Of a stretch of DNA of 43,721 bases, positions 17,058 through 25,626 are shown piece after piece. The stretch's first letter is position 1; every line of letters begins with the position of its first letter. Position numbers and translations under genes: made by a program. Origin of the DNA: Methyloversatilis sp. Lineage in GTDB: Bacteria > Pseudomonadota > Gammaproteobacteria > Burkholderiales > Rhodocyclaceae. The DNA is taken from NCBI GenBank assembly GCA_017984755.1, contig JAGNYW010000025.1:1-43721 (forward strand), written 5' to 3'. Below the pieces are notes generated by a model. That model saw only the letters and a list, made by a program, of their open reading frames with translations, searched no databases and had not been told where the DNA came from.

Positions 17058-17960
17058 TCAGTGCAGCAGTCTGTGGTGCGCGGCTGCGTCCGAAGTCATT
17101 CCCTCAGCGGGCGTCCAGATGCAGCGGCCGTCATCCAGACCGACCGTCAGGCCCATGCCGCCGAGCACCGCGATGATGCGCGTGCGCAGCATGTTCAGCT
17201 GCAGGGTCCGCGCGTCGCCATCACTGGCCGCAGCCCCTGACAGCAGCGCGGCGATGCGTGGCCATTCACGTCCGATGATCGATGCGTCGATACCCGCCTT
17301 CAGTTCGGGAGCGATGTCGCCGGCGGTGCGCCCGAGACCGGCCAGGTAGCCGAGACTGAAGGCGATGGTCTGCATCAGATGCGTAAGGCGCGCCATGCTC
17401 AGCCCTACCAGCGTGTCCAGATCGCCGTCGTTCCGGTACGCAGCCAGCGTGCGTTCGCCGGCGTCGGGCAGTTCGTCGAGCAGTCCCAGCAGATGCGGCA
17501 GCAGCAGGTCTGCAGTGCCCGGCAGCGACCATGTGCTGGCTCGATTGGCACGGTATTCGTCCAGCATCAGGGTGGCGATCGGTGCGAACTGCGCGACGAG
17601 GGCGTCCTGTGTGCCGATCGGCGTCGCCGTGGCGGCAAGTTCGCCGCGCCACAGCTCGCGATGGACGGCATGCACCAGTTGCATCAGGTGGTCGGTCTCG
17701 CCGCCGAGTGCCTGTTCGACGAACGGAGCGGTCAGCGTGAGGACGAAACCGCCTTCGACATCGCTGCGGGACAGCGGCTGCAACGGTGCCGCGTCCTGTG
17801 GTGTGACGCCGGCCACATCGGTCACCACGAACGATTTCAGTCGTGACGGTGACAGCGCGGTGTCACGCGCATAAAGACGTTCGAGCAGTTCGGACAGCGT
17901 GGTGCGCAGCGCGGCTGCGCCGGCTTCGAGGCGGGCGCCGGCAACGGAGATCGGAAACAT
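17058..17960 (-). CDS. Unknown 300-aa protein
   Basis: I do not recognise a family. The start is placed at ATG 17960 (MFPISVAGARLEAG), because the longer frame would run into the divergent macroglobulin gene. No signal peptide and no clear membrane segment are seen. The protein looks mostly helical, with Leu- and Ala-rich helices (LVHAVHRELWRGELAA, DLLLPHLLGLLDELPDAGER, LTHLMQTIAFSLGYLAGLG) and no catalytic motif I can name. The last 15 residues are His-rich (AAHHRLLH). It is divergent from the macroglobulin gene with about 125 bp between starts. GC and codon use match the neighbours, and the long open frame suggests a real gene. Confidence 0.7.
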   Translation of the reverse strand: MFPISVAGARLEAGAAALRTTLSELLERLYARDTALSPSRLKSFVVTDVAGVTPQDAAPLQPLSRSDVEGGFVLTLTAPFVEQALGGETDHLMQLVHAVHRELWRGELAATATPIGTQDALVAQFAPIATLMLDEYRANRASTWSLPGTADLLLPHLLGLLDELPDAGERTLAAYRNDGDLDTLVGLSMARLTHLMQTIAFSLGYLAGLGRTAGDIAPELKAGIDASIIGREWPRIAALLSGAAASDGDARTLQLNMLRTRIIAVLGGMGLTVGLDDGRCIWTPAEGMTSDAAAHHRLLH

Positions 17961-18085
17961 GGTGTGCAGCGGTTGATCTTCAGGGTCGGGCAGGATAACG
18001 GCCCGGTTGCGCCGCGTCCAATGTGCCGCAGTTGTGGCGCAGCGGTGATGCACATGGGTTCTATCGCGCATAATCGCGATCGGGA

Positions 18086-21000
18086 ATGGCAAACAGGCGA
18101 ACGATGATGGCGGGCAGGCAGACGATCTGGTGGGCCGCGGCTGCGGTGGTGCTGGTGCTCGCGGCCGGACTCTGGTGGCAGACCGGACGGATCCCCGATG
18201 CAGGTGTGGCCGCCATCGGTGATGATCCCGACACCGCTTTTGCAGTCATGCGCTGCGATGCGCGCAGCCGCGATGAAGGTCCCGCGCTTGCCGTGACCTT
18301 CAGCCGCCCGCTGGCAGGGCGGCAGTCGCTGGACGATCTGCTGAAGGTGGTCGATCTAGGCGAAGCCGACGCCACTGCAGATGCCGCGAGACGGGTCGCA
18401 GGCTACTGGCGTCTGGGCGACAACCCGCGAATTGCGTACTTTTCCGGCGTACTGCCGAAACGGCGCTATCGCATTGACGTGGCGGCAGGCGTCGCGTCGC
18501 GCAGCGGCGATCTGCTCGCGGGTGCACACCAGTGCGAAACCGTGGTCGAGGACATGCCGCCCGCCTTCTTCTTCGCCAGTCGCGGTACCGTGCTGCCGGC
18601 TGGCCAGAACGGCGGTCTGCCGGTGGTCACCGTCAATACGCCGGAGGTCGACGTGCAGTTCCTGCGTGTCGAACCGGCGCAGTTGCCGGCCTTTCTGGAC
18701 AAGGTCCATGGCATCCGTCGTGCGCCGTCCGGCGAAGACGATGGCTCGCAGACGGAGAACGCCGACGCTTACGCCGAGGGCTACGAAGGCGAGTACTACG
18801 ACGGCGGAATCGTGGATATGCGCGGCCGCACGTCGGGCTGGACCATCGACCGCCTGAAGGAAATGTCGACCAGTGTCTATCTCGGTCGCTTCCAGACCGA
18901 TGACAAGCGGGATCGCCGGCACGTGAGCTTTCTGCCGGTCGAGCACATCAAGGAGCTGCGCGAGCCGGGCCTCTATGTGGCGGTGATGAACGTACCGGGG
19001 AGTTTTTCGGGCGACTATCAGACCACCTACTTCTACGTCAGCGACATCGGCCTGCACCTGCATCGCAACGGCGCCCGCATCGATGCGTTCGCCACTTCAC
19101 TCAAGTCGGGCAGCGCGCTCGACGCAGTGGATCTCGAACTGCTGGACGGTGACGGCAAGCGCGTCGGCGCGGCCAGAGCCGGTGAAGACGGCCGGGCCAC
19201 CTTCGACGCGACTTCTGCCAACGCACGCCTGTTGATTGCGCGACGTGGCCGCGAACTGTCGGTGGTGTCGCTGGCGGAGGCGGCGCTCGACCTGTCGGAA
19301 TTCGATGCCACCGGTCTGCTGCCGACGAACAACAAGCTGTTCGTCTGGAGCGGCCGCGATCTCTACAGACCGGGCGAAACCTTCGATGTGTCCGTACTTG
19401 CGCGTGACGCCGACGGCAAGCCGGTGGGTGCGCAGCCTCTGGCCGCGCTGCTCAAGCGGCCTGACGGACGTACGGTCAGCCAGCGCGTGTGGTCGCCGTC
19501 GGCCGAACAGCCGGGCTACTTCCGGCAGCCGCTGACCATTCCGGTGGATGCCCAGACCGGTGCCTGGACGCTGGAGCTGCGTGCCGATCCCGGTGCGAAG
19601 CGGCCGGATGCGGCCATGCGTTTCAAGGTCGAGGAGTTTCTGCCGGAACGCATGAAACTTGCGCTCGACAGCGCCGGCGGCGTGCTGACCGAAGGCGCGC
19701 CTTTCGACGTGAGGGTGCAGGGCGACTATCTGTTCGGCGCGCCGGCGGCCGGCAACCGGCTGCTCGCTTCGCTTGCGGTCGAACGACTGCGCTTTGCGCT
19801 GCCGGGCAAGCCGGGCTTCATCTTCGGCGACTTCGCCGACGACACGCTCAAGGGACGGCGCGAACTGGACGAAGCTGCGCTCGACGAAAAGGGCGCCGCT
19901 CAGGTCGCCATTCCCTACGATCCGGCCAATGCAAATTCGCCGCTGCAGTTGCGCGCCAGTTTCAGCCTGCTCGAATCCGCTGGTCGCCCGGTCGTGCGTT
20001 CGATCGAGCGCGCCTGGTGGCCGGCGCCCGCGCTGCTCGCCGTACGTCCGCTGTTCGACAGCGACGTGGCGCGCGAATCGGCGCTGGCCGGATTCGAACT
20101 TGGCCGCTTCCTGCCAGATGGCACCTTTGCGCCGGTCGGCAAGGCGAACGTGCGGCTGTTCCGCGAAGAGCGTCAGTACTACTGGCGCTTTGACGACCAG
20201 CGCGGCTGGCACTCCGGCTTCAGCGATGCCGACGAACTGATCGACAGCCGTACCGTAGCACTGACGGCGCAGGCGAAGCTGGCCTTCCCGGTGACGCGGG
20301 GCCGTTACCGGCTTGAAGTCGACGACCCGCAGCACCGCCGCACACTGCGCTACCGTTTCTACGCCGGCTGGGGCGCGCAGGACGATGAGGCGCTGGGCAA
20401 TCGCCCGGACCGCGTGCAGGTGCGCCTCGAAGGGGCGCCTTTCCGGGCGGGAGAGACCGTGAAGGCGCACCTTACGCCGCCTCATGATGGCGAAGCGCTC
20501 GTGCTGATCGAGGGCGACCGGGTGCTGTGGGCGAAGCGCATCAATGTCAGCGCAGCCGGCACCGCGATCGATCTGCCGCTCGACAAGAGCTGGAACCGCC
20601 ACGACCTCTACGTATCCGTGCTTGCCTTCCGGCCCGGCAGCGAAGGCAGCCGCGTGACGCCGGCGCGCGCGCTCGGTCTGGCGCACATTCCGCTGGCGCG
20701 CGACGACCGCAGACTGCAGGTGACGCTGGATGCACCGGCCAAGGTCGAGCCCGAGACCACGACGTCGGTCCGGGTGAAGGTGGCGGGCGCCACCGGTCAG
20801 CAGGCGTGGCTAACGCTGTCGGCGGTGGACCAGGGCATTCTGAACATCACCGGTTTCGCCACGCCCGATCCGCACGCCTACTTCTTCGGCAAGCAGCGCT
20901 ATGCGCCCGACCTGCTCGACATCTACGGCCGGCTGATCGAAAAGATGGACGGTACGCGCGGCAAGCTGAAATGGGGCGGCGACGCCAGCATGCGGGATTC

Positions 21001-23170
21001 GCAGAGCATGCCGAAGAAGGTGAAGCTGGTCGATCTGTTCACCGGTCCGGTGAAGCTCGACGACAAGGGCGAGGCGACCATCGCGCTCACCTTGCCCGAT
21101 TTCAACGGCAGCCTGCGCCTGATGGCCGTTGCCAGCACTCCGGAACGCTTCGGCCGGGGCGAACGCGAGCTGACCGTGGCGGCGCCCATCGTGGCGGAGC
21201 TGTCCACGCCGCGCTTCATTGCGCCGGGTGATGCCGCGGCGGTGGCGCTCGAGGTGACGAACCTGACGGATACCACGCAGCAGATCCGTCTCAAGCTTGA
21301 TGCCGACCCGCCGGTCTACATCCGGGACGGTGCCCGCAACCTGAGTCTCGCGCCGAAGCAGCGCGAAACGCTGCGTTTCTCTGCCGAAGCCATCGAAGCC
21401 GAAGGGCTGGCGCGATTGTCGCTGGTGCTCGATGCTGCGGGTGGGTCGAAGCCCATCCACATTGAACGCGAGGCCGCGCTGCAGGTGACGCCGCCGGTAC
21501 CGCTGCAGCGTCAGTCTCGGCGCGTGAAGATCGAGCCCGGTGCGCGTCATGTCGTGGATGCAGCGGTGCTCGACAGGTTCTGGCCGGCGTCGGCGGCGCT
21601 CAACCTCACCGCCGCGTCCAGTCCGCCGCTGAACATCCGTGAACACGTGCGCGGTCTGCTGCGCTATCCGTACGGCTGCGCCGAGCAGACCGTCAGTGCA
21701 GCGTGGCCGCATGTGATCATCGACGACGCGCAGGCGAAGGAACTGGGTCTGAAGGCGCATACGCGCGCCGAGCGCGTCGCGATGGTCGAAGGGGCGATCG
21801 GTCGTCTGGCCGGCATGCAGGGCGCCCAGGGCGGCATGACCTTGTGGGGGGGCGGCGAGTACGAATACTGGATCACCGCGTACGTGGCCGGTTTCCTGAT
21901 CGACGCGCGCGAGGGCGGCTTCACCGTTCCGGAAAGCTTCTCGAAGCGCATGCAGGACTGGATGCTGAAGGAATTCCAGCTGGCCCCGTCGCAGATGCCG
22001 CGCCTGCCGGTACGCACTGCGCAGCAGAAGGCTCAGCCGGGTGAAGACGATCTGGTGCGCGGTGCCCATGCCCGCTTCGCCAACGCAGCACACCTCGGCT
22101 ACGTACTGGCGCGCGAGCAGCGCGCGCCGCTGGCGACGCTGCGCCTGCTGCACGACGAGCACCGCCAGCTGGCGAAGTCGCCGCTGGCGCTGGCGCATCT
22201 CGGGCTGGCCCTCAGGCTGATGGGCGACGACGCGCGTTCGCGCGTGGCGCTCGACGAGGCGCTGGCCAAGCCTTACGGCCTGCGCGGCAACGATGAAGAA
22301 TACGAGTGGCTGGGTGATTACGGCAGTCCGCTGCGCGATCGCGCCATGCTTTACGCACTGCTGGCGCGCCATGACGTGAAGCTCGACCGCGCCGCCAATC
22401 TGCTGTTCGAACTGTCTGCCGATGCCGGCAAGCGACGCTGGCTGTCCACGCAGGAACAGATCGCGCTGGTGATGGCCGGTCGCGCAGCGGGCCTCGGCGC
22501 CGGAAAGCCGTGGTCACTCCGCATCGAAGGCGGGCAGGGTGTCGCCGGCAGCAAGCCATCGATGCTGCCGGTCGATGCCGCTGCTGCGCGCAAGGGCGCG
22601 GCACTGATCAATGCGGGAGACGCGCCGCTGTATGTCGAAGTCGAAGCCAGCGGCTATCCGAAAACACCGCCTGCACCCGAAAACGGACTGGGCAGCGTGC
22701 AGCGCACCCTGTTTGAGGCGGATGGCAGGCCGTGGAAAGGCGGGGCGCTCCGCGTCGGCGACCTGATGCTGGTGCGCGTCGAAGTCAGGCCGACCCGTCG
22801 CGCCGACGACGCGCTGCTGGTCGACCGCCTGCCCGCCGGGCTGGAGGTCGAGAACCTCAATCTGTCGCAAGGTCCGGGTGCGGCCGAATTTTCGCTGCAG
22901 CTGCCGTCGGGGCAGAGCCTGCGTGTCGCCGACACCATGACCGACAACCGCGTGAAGCATCGTGAATACCGCGACGACCGTTTCGTCGCCGCAGTGAAGC
23001 TCGACAGTGCGCCGATCAACCTTGTTTACATGGTGCGGGTGGTCACGCCGGGGCGCTACACCGTGCCGGCTACCTTCCTGGAAGACATGTACCGGCCGGA
23101 ACTGCGCACCGTGGGCGAGCCCGTGCCCATGGTCGACGTCGTCGACCCGTCGGCCAGCACGAAGCGCTGA
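18086..23170 (+). CDS. Bacterial alpha-2-macroglobulin (YfhM-like)
   Basis: A 1694-aa periplasmic or membrane-anchored protein with a single N-terminal hydrophobic segment (WWAAAAVVLVLAAGLWW); ATG 18104 (MMAGRQT) is an equally possible start. No lipobox Cys is seen, unlike the E. coli protein. Macroglobulin repeats follow, including an MG2-like YRPGETFDVSVLARD (about residue 430). The thioester motif is intact: YGCAEQT with Cys1198 and Gln1201, in a helical TED domain. Such proteins trap proteases that enter the periplasm, and are paired with PBP1C, which could repair peptidoglycan. Here pbpC lies 2.5 kb downstream on the same strand, with three unrelated genes between. Confidence 0.93.
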   Translation: MANRRTMMAGRQTIWWAAAAVVLVLAAGLWWQTGRIPDAGVAAIGDDPDTAFAVMRCDARSRDEGPALAVTFSRPLAGRQSLDDLLKVVDLGEADATADAARRVAGYWRLGDNPRIAYFSGVLPKRRYRIDVAAGVASRSGDLLAGAHQCETVVEDMPPAFFFASRGTVLPAGQNGGLPVVTVNTPEVDVQFLRVEPAQLPAFLDKVHGIRRAPSGEDDGSQTENADAYAEGYEGEYYDGGIVDMRGRTSGWTIDRLKEMSTSVYLGRFQTDDKRDRRHVSFLPVEHIKELREPGLYVAVMNVPGSFSGDYQTTYFYVSDIGLHLHRNGARIDAFATSLKSGSALDAVDLELLDGDGKRVGAARAGEDGRATFDATSANARLLIARRGRELSVVSLAEAALDLSEFDATGLLPTNNKLFVWSGRDLYRPGETFDVSVLARDADGKPVGAQPLAALLKRPDGRTVSQRVWSPSAEQPGYFRQPLTIPVDAQTGAWTLELRADPGAKRPDAAMRFKVEEFLPERMKLALDSAGGVLTEGAPFDVRVQGDYLFGAPAAGNRLLASLAVERLRFALPGKPGFIFGDFADDTLKGRRELDEAALDEKGAAQVAIPYDPANANSPLQLRASFSLLESAGRPVVRSIERAWWPAPALLAVRPLFDSDVARESALAGFELGRFLPDGTFAPVGKANVRLFREERQYYWRFDDQRGWHSGFSDADELIDSRTVALTAQAKLAFPVTRGRYRLEVDDPQHRRTLRYRFYAGWGAQDDEALGNRPDRVQVRLEGAPFRAGETVKAHLTPPHDGEALVLIEGDRVLWAKRINVSAAGTAIDLPLDKSWNRHDLYVSVLAFRPGSEGSRVTPARALGLAHIPLARDDRRLQVTLDAPAKVEPETTTSVRVKVAGATGQQAWLTLSAVDQGILNITGFATPDPHAYFFGKQRYAPDLLDIYGRLIEKMDGTRGKLKWGGDASMRDSQSMPKKVKLVDLFTGPVKLDDKGEATIALTLPDFNGSLRLMAVASTPERFGRGERELTVAAPIVAELSTPRFIAPGDAAAVALEVTNLTDTTQQIRLKLDADPPVYIRDGARNLSLAPKQRETLRFSAEAIEAEGLARLSLVLDAAGGSKPIHIEREAALQVTPPVPLQRQSRRVKIEPGARHVVDAAVLDRFWPASAALNLTAASSPPLNIREHVRGLLRYPYGCAEQTVSAAWPHVIIDDAQAKELGLKAHTRAERVAMVEGAIGRLAGMQGAQGGMTLWGGGEYEYWITAYVAGFLIDAREGGFTVPESFSKRMQDWMLKEFQLAPSQMPRLPVRTAQQKAQPGEDDLVRGAHARFANAAHLGYVLAREQRAPLATLRLLHDEHRQLAKSPLALAHLGLALRLMGDDARSRVALDEALAKPYGLRGNDEEYEWLGDYGSPLRDRAMLYALLARHDVKLDRAANLLFELSADAGKRRWLSTQEQIALVMAGRAAGLGAGKPWSLRIEGGQGVAGSKPSMLPVDAAAARKGAALINAGDAPLYVEVEASGYPKTPPAPENGLGSVQRTLFEADGRPWKGGALRVGDLMLVRVEVRPTRRADDALLVDRLPAGLEVENLNLSQGPGAAEFSLQLPSGQSLRVADTMTDNRVKHREYRDDRFVAAVKLDSAPINLVYMVRVVTPGRYTVPATFLEDMYRPELRTVGEPVPMVDVVDPSASTKR

Positions 23171-23181
23171 TCCGATGTCCG

Positions 23182-23213
23182 GCCTGTCCGCCATCGAGGG
23201 GTGGCGGACAGGC
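23182..23213 (+). terminator. Hairpin after the macroglobulin gene, possible weak terminator
   Basis: A perfect 12-bp stem (GCCTGTCCGCCA at 23182-23193 with its complement at 23202-23213) starts 12 bp after the stop codon. There is no T run, so it may protect the mRNA end or act with Rho rather than terminate by itself. Confidence 0.5.
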
Positions 23214-23334
23214 ACGCTGCATCTGCGCCGTTTCCTTGATATCGGACAAGCTCGCCCATCGAGGCGCTTCAGCGGACGCGGGATAATCCGCGACACATCC
23301 AGATCGATCACAACATCGTTGCGGAGGTGTCGCC

Positions 23335-24492
23335 ATGTTGCGTGAAGCACTGTTCCGGGCCGGAGCGCCCGAGCCTGTCCGATCGTCGAAGCACGAACTG
23401 CTGTCCGAATTGCTTGCCGAGGCGGATATCCGGCTCGATGGTCCGTCCGTCTGGGACATGCGGGTCGCGTCACCCGCCCTCGCTACCCGCCTGTTCGCCC
23501 AGGGCAGCCTCGGTCTGGGCGAAAGCTACATGGATGGCGACTGGGAGGCCGAGCGGCTGGACGAGTTCTTCGCCCGGCTGCTGCGTGCCCGTCTGGGTGA
23601 CAAGGTCAGGCCGGCCGTCATCCTGATGCATGCGCTCGGTGCGCGCCTGTTCAATCGCCAGACACGCAGCCGCGCCTGGGAGGTGGGCGAGCGGCACTAC
23701 GATCTGGGCAATGACTTCTACGCAGCCATGCTCGATCCGCGCATGACCTACACCTGCGCCTGCTGGGCCGACGCGGCGGATCTTGCTTCGGCGCAGGACG
23801 CCAAGCTGGACCTGATCTGCCGCAAGCTCGGGCTGGCGCCGGGCATGCGCCTGCTCGATGTCGGATGCGGCTGGGGCAGCCTCGTGGGTTTCGCCGCGGA
23901 GCGTTTCGGCGTCGAATGCGTCGGCGTGACCATCTCGCGCGAACAGGCGGAGTGGGGGCGGCAGCGCTACGCTCATCTGCCGGTCGAATTCAGGCTGCAG
24001 GACTACCGCGACCTCGATGAACGTTTCGACTGCGTCGCCAGCGTGGGCATGTTCGAGCATGTGGGGCGGAGGAACTTCCGTACCTTCATGCAGGTGATGC
24101 GGCGCTGCCTGGATCCGGACGGCCTGATGCTGCTGCACACGATAGGCAAGAACACCCGGCAGGGTGCCACCGACCCCTGGATAGACCGCTACATCTTCCC
24201 GAATGGCGACCTGCCTGCGATCGGCCAGATCGGCGACGCGCTGGACGATCTTTTCGTGGTCGAGGACCTGCACAGCTTCGGTGCCGACTACGATCGCACG
24301 CTCATGGCCTGGCATGCCAACTTCGAGGCGGCGTGGCCGCGCTTTGCCGACCGGCTGGGCGAACGCTTCCGCCGCATGTGGCGCTACTACCTGCTTTCGT
24401 GCGCCGGCGCCTTCCGCGCGCGCGACATCCAGTTATGGCAGTGGGTGCTGTCACCGCGCGGCGTGGCGGGCGGTTACCGGCGCACGCGCTGA
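23335..24492 (+). CDS. cfa: Cyclopropane-fatty-acyl-phospholipid synthase
   Basis: A 385-aa S-adenosylmethionine-dependent enzyme. An N-terminal lipid-binding domain (1-110) precedes the core. The lipid-site signature HYDLGNDFYAAMLD begins at His121, and the SAM-binding motif LDVGCGWGS is at 174-182; GMFEHVGRRNFRTFMQ and HTIGKNTRQG are also typical. It adds a methylene group across cis double bonds of membrane phospholipids, hardening the membrane in stationary phase or acid. GGAGG precedes the ATG at a good distance. It is a stand-alone gene between the macroglobulin gene and a convergent hypothetical gene. Confidence 0.94.
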   Translation: MLREALFRAGAPEPVRSSKHELLSELLAEADIRLDGPSVWDMRVASPALATRLFAQGSLGLGESYMDGDWEAERLDEFFARLLRARLGDKVRPAVILMHALGARLFNRQTRSRAWEVGERHYDLGNDFYAAMLDPRMTYTCACWADAADLASAQDAKLDLICRKLGLAPGMRLLDVGCGWGSLVGFAAERFGVECVGVTISREQAEWGRQRYAHLPVEFRLQDYRDLDERFDCVASVGMFEHVGRRNFRTFMQVMRRCLDPDGLMLLHTIGKNTRQGATDPWIDRYIFPNGDLPAIGQIGDALDDLFVVEDLHSFGADYDRTLMAWHANFEAAWPRFADRLGERFRRMWRYYLLSCAGAFRARDIQLWQWVLSPRGVAGGYRRTR

Positions 24493-24496
24493 CCGG

Positions 24497-24907
24497 TCAG
24501 CCTGCGCTGAAGTACTGGCGGAACACCTCGTCCGACGTGTGGGTGTTGAGTTCGCTGACGTTGACGGACGTACTGGCCGACGCCCACATGTAATGCTTGC
24601 GGAACCAGTCGTGCAGTTCATCGGACGCTTTTTCCATCGGTCCGAGACGGCCCGTCTCGATCAGGAAATGCAGCACGCGGTCGGCACCCGGTGTGTGCTG
24701 CGTGACCGCCCGCCGCTTCTCCAGCGGCTGAAAGACACGACCCACATCGAAAGCCGTGACGGCTTGCGGTCGCTCCTTCAGCCGTCTCTCAAGCTTCGCC
24801 AGCGCGGCCGACCAGTCGTCGTTCAGCCTGAAGCGCTGGCGGATGCTGGATAGCCAATCCAGCAGGAGTGTCACGTATTGCTGTTCCATCGACGATTCGC
24901 CGCTCAT
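24497..24907 (-). CDS. Unknown 136-aa protein
   Basis: No family recognised. It is a soluble, helical protein with charged residues throughout (LLDWLSSIRQRFRLNDDW, KLERRLKERPQAVTAFDVG) and Trp/His-rich end (ELHDWFRKHYMWAS). No signal peptide or catalytic motif is visible. It converges on cfa with only 4 bp between the stop codons. The start may be ATG 24907 or the next Met at 24889. Residue composition looks like a real protein, unlike the Arg-rich shadow frames around it. Confidence 0.65.
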   Translation of the reverse strand: MSGESSMEQQYVTLLLDWLSSIRQRFRLNDDWSAALAKLERRLKERPQAVTAFDVGRVFQPLEKRRAVTQHTPGADRVLHFLIETGRLGPMEKASDELHDWFRKHYMWASASTSVNVSELNTHTSDEVFRQYFSAG

Positions 24908-25179
24908 GTGTCGTCCATCCCCGCCCAGAGTGCATGCCCTGTGTCATAACGGCGCGGGACGTGTCCGCTTGAACCACCCCATGTTTCAGGTGTGGCATGC
25001 GCCGCAGCCGGCAACGATCGATTCCGGGCGTCGGGCAAGGGGGATTTGATGGCTGGCCGCACAAGACGGTACAGTGCAGTCCGGTTCGCACCATCTGGCG
25101 CCGGACACCGCTGGCGCATGGCTTCCGGTGTCGCAGGCAGCGCCAGCGTGTTCTCTCGTCAACCCGGCACACTTCACTG

Positions 25180-25623
25180 ATGAGAATCCTGTACGAAGCA
25201 TCGAGCGCCGTCGAAGCCCATCTGTTGAAGGATCTGCTGGCCCAGGAGGGCGTGCCGGCCAGCATTCACGGCGAGTTCCTGCAGGGCGCCATGGGTGAAC
25301 TGCCGGCTGCCGGTCTGGTCCGTCTGATGGTTGCCGACGAGCATTACGCAGCCGGGCGAGCGCTCATCGCGCGTTGGGAAGCCGCGGCAACCTCCGGGCA
25401 CGACGATTCGCACGATGACGCGGTCCGGCCGGCTGCCGATGACCGTCGCCGCACGCCGACCCGCAATCCGCGAGGCATGTGGATTGCCGTCGCAATCGTG
25501 GCGGCTGCCTGCTGGCTGTATGCACGCGCGCTGGAAGCGTCCATCGGCGACTGCGGGGAATGCCGCGTCCCGGACGCCGGCAGCCACGTCATCGTGGCCG
25601 CCCCGGAGGCGCTTTCGAGCTGA
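25180..25623 (+). CDS. DUF2007 (putative signal-transducing) membrane protein
   Basis: A 147-aa protein. The N-terminal domain (1-66; MRILYEASSAVEAHLLKDLL, then GLVRLMVADEHYAAGRALI) is the DUF2007 fold, a GlnB-like ferredoxin fold of unknown function. It is followed by a charged linker and one membrane helix (GMWIAVAIVAAACWLYARAL, about 103-122), leaving a short tail with a CGEC pair. ATG 25180 is chosen because the family normally starts with this wording. The stop is 3 bp before pbpC, so the two are coupled; a link with peptidoglycan synthesis is only suggested by that. The 270 bp upstream (24908-25179) hold no recognisable gene. Confidence 0.8.
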   Translation: MRILYEASSAVEAHLLKDLLAQEGVPASIHGEFLQGAMGELPAAGLVRLMVADEHYAAGRALIARWEAAATSGHDDSHDDAVRPAADDRRRTPTRNPRGMWIAVAIVAAACWLYARALEASIGDCGECRVPDAGSHVIVAAPEALSS

Positions 25624-25626
25624 ACC

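Noticed and set aside
19097-22372. Two minus-strand open frames of over 500 codons within the macroglobulin gene
   Set aside because: High-GC shadow frames; the plus-strand gene has clear domains and the thioester motif.
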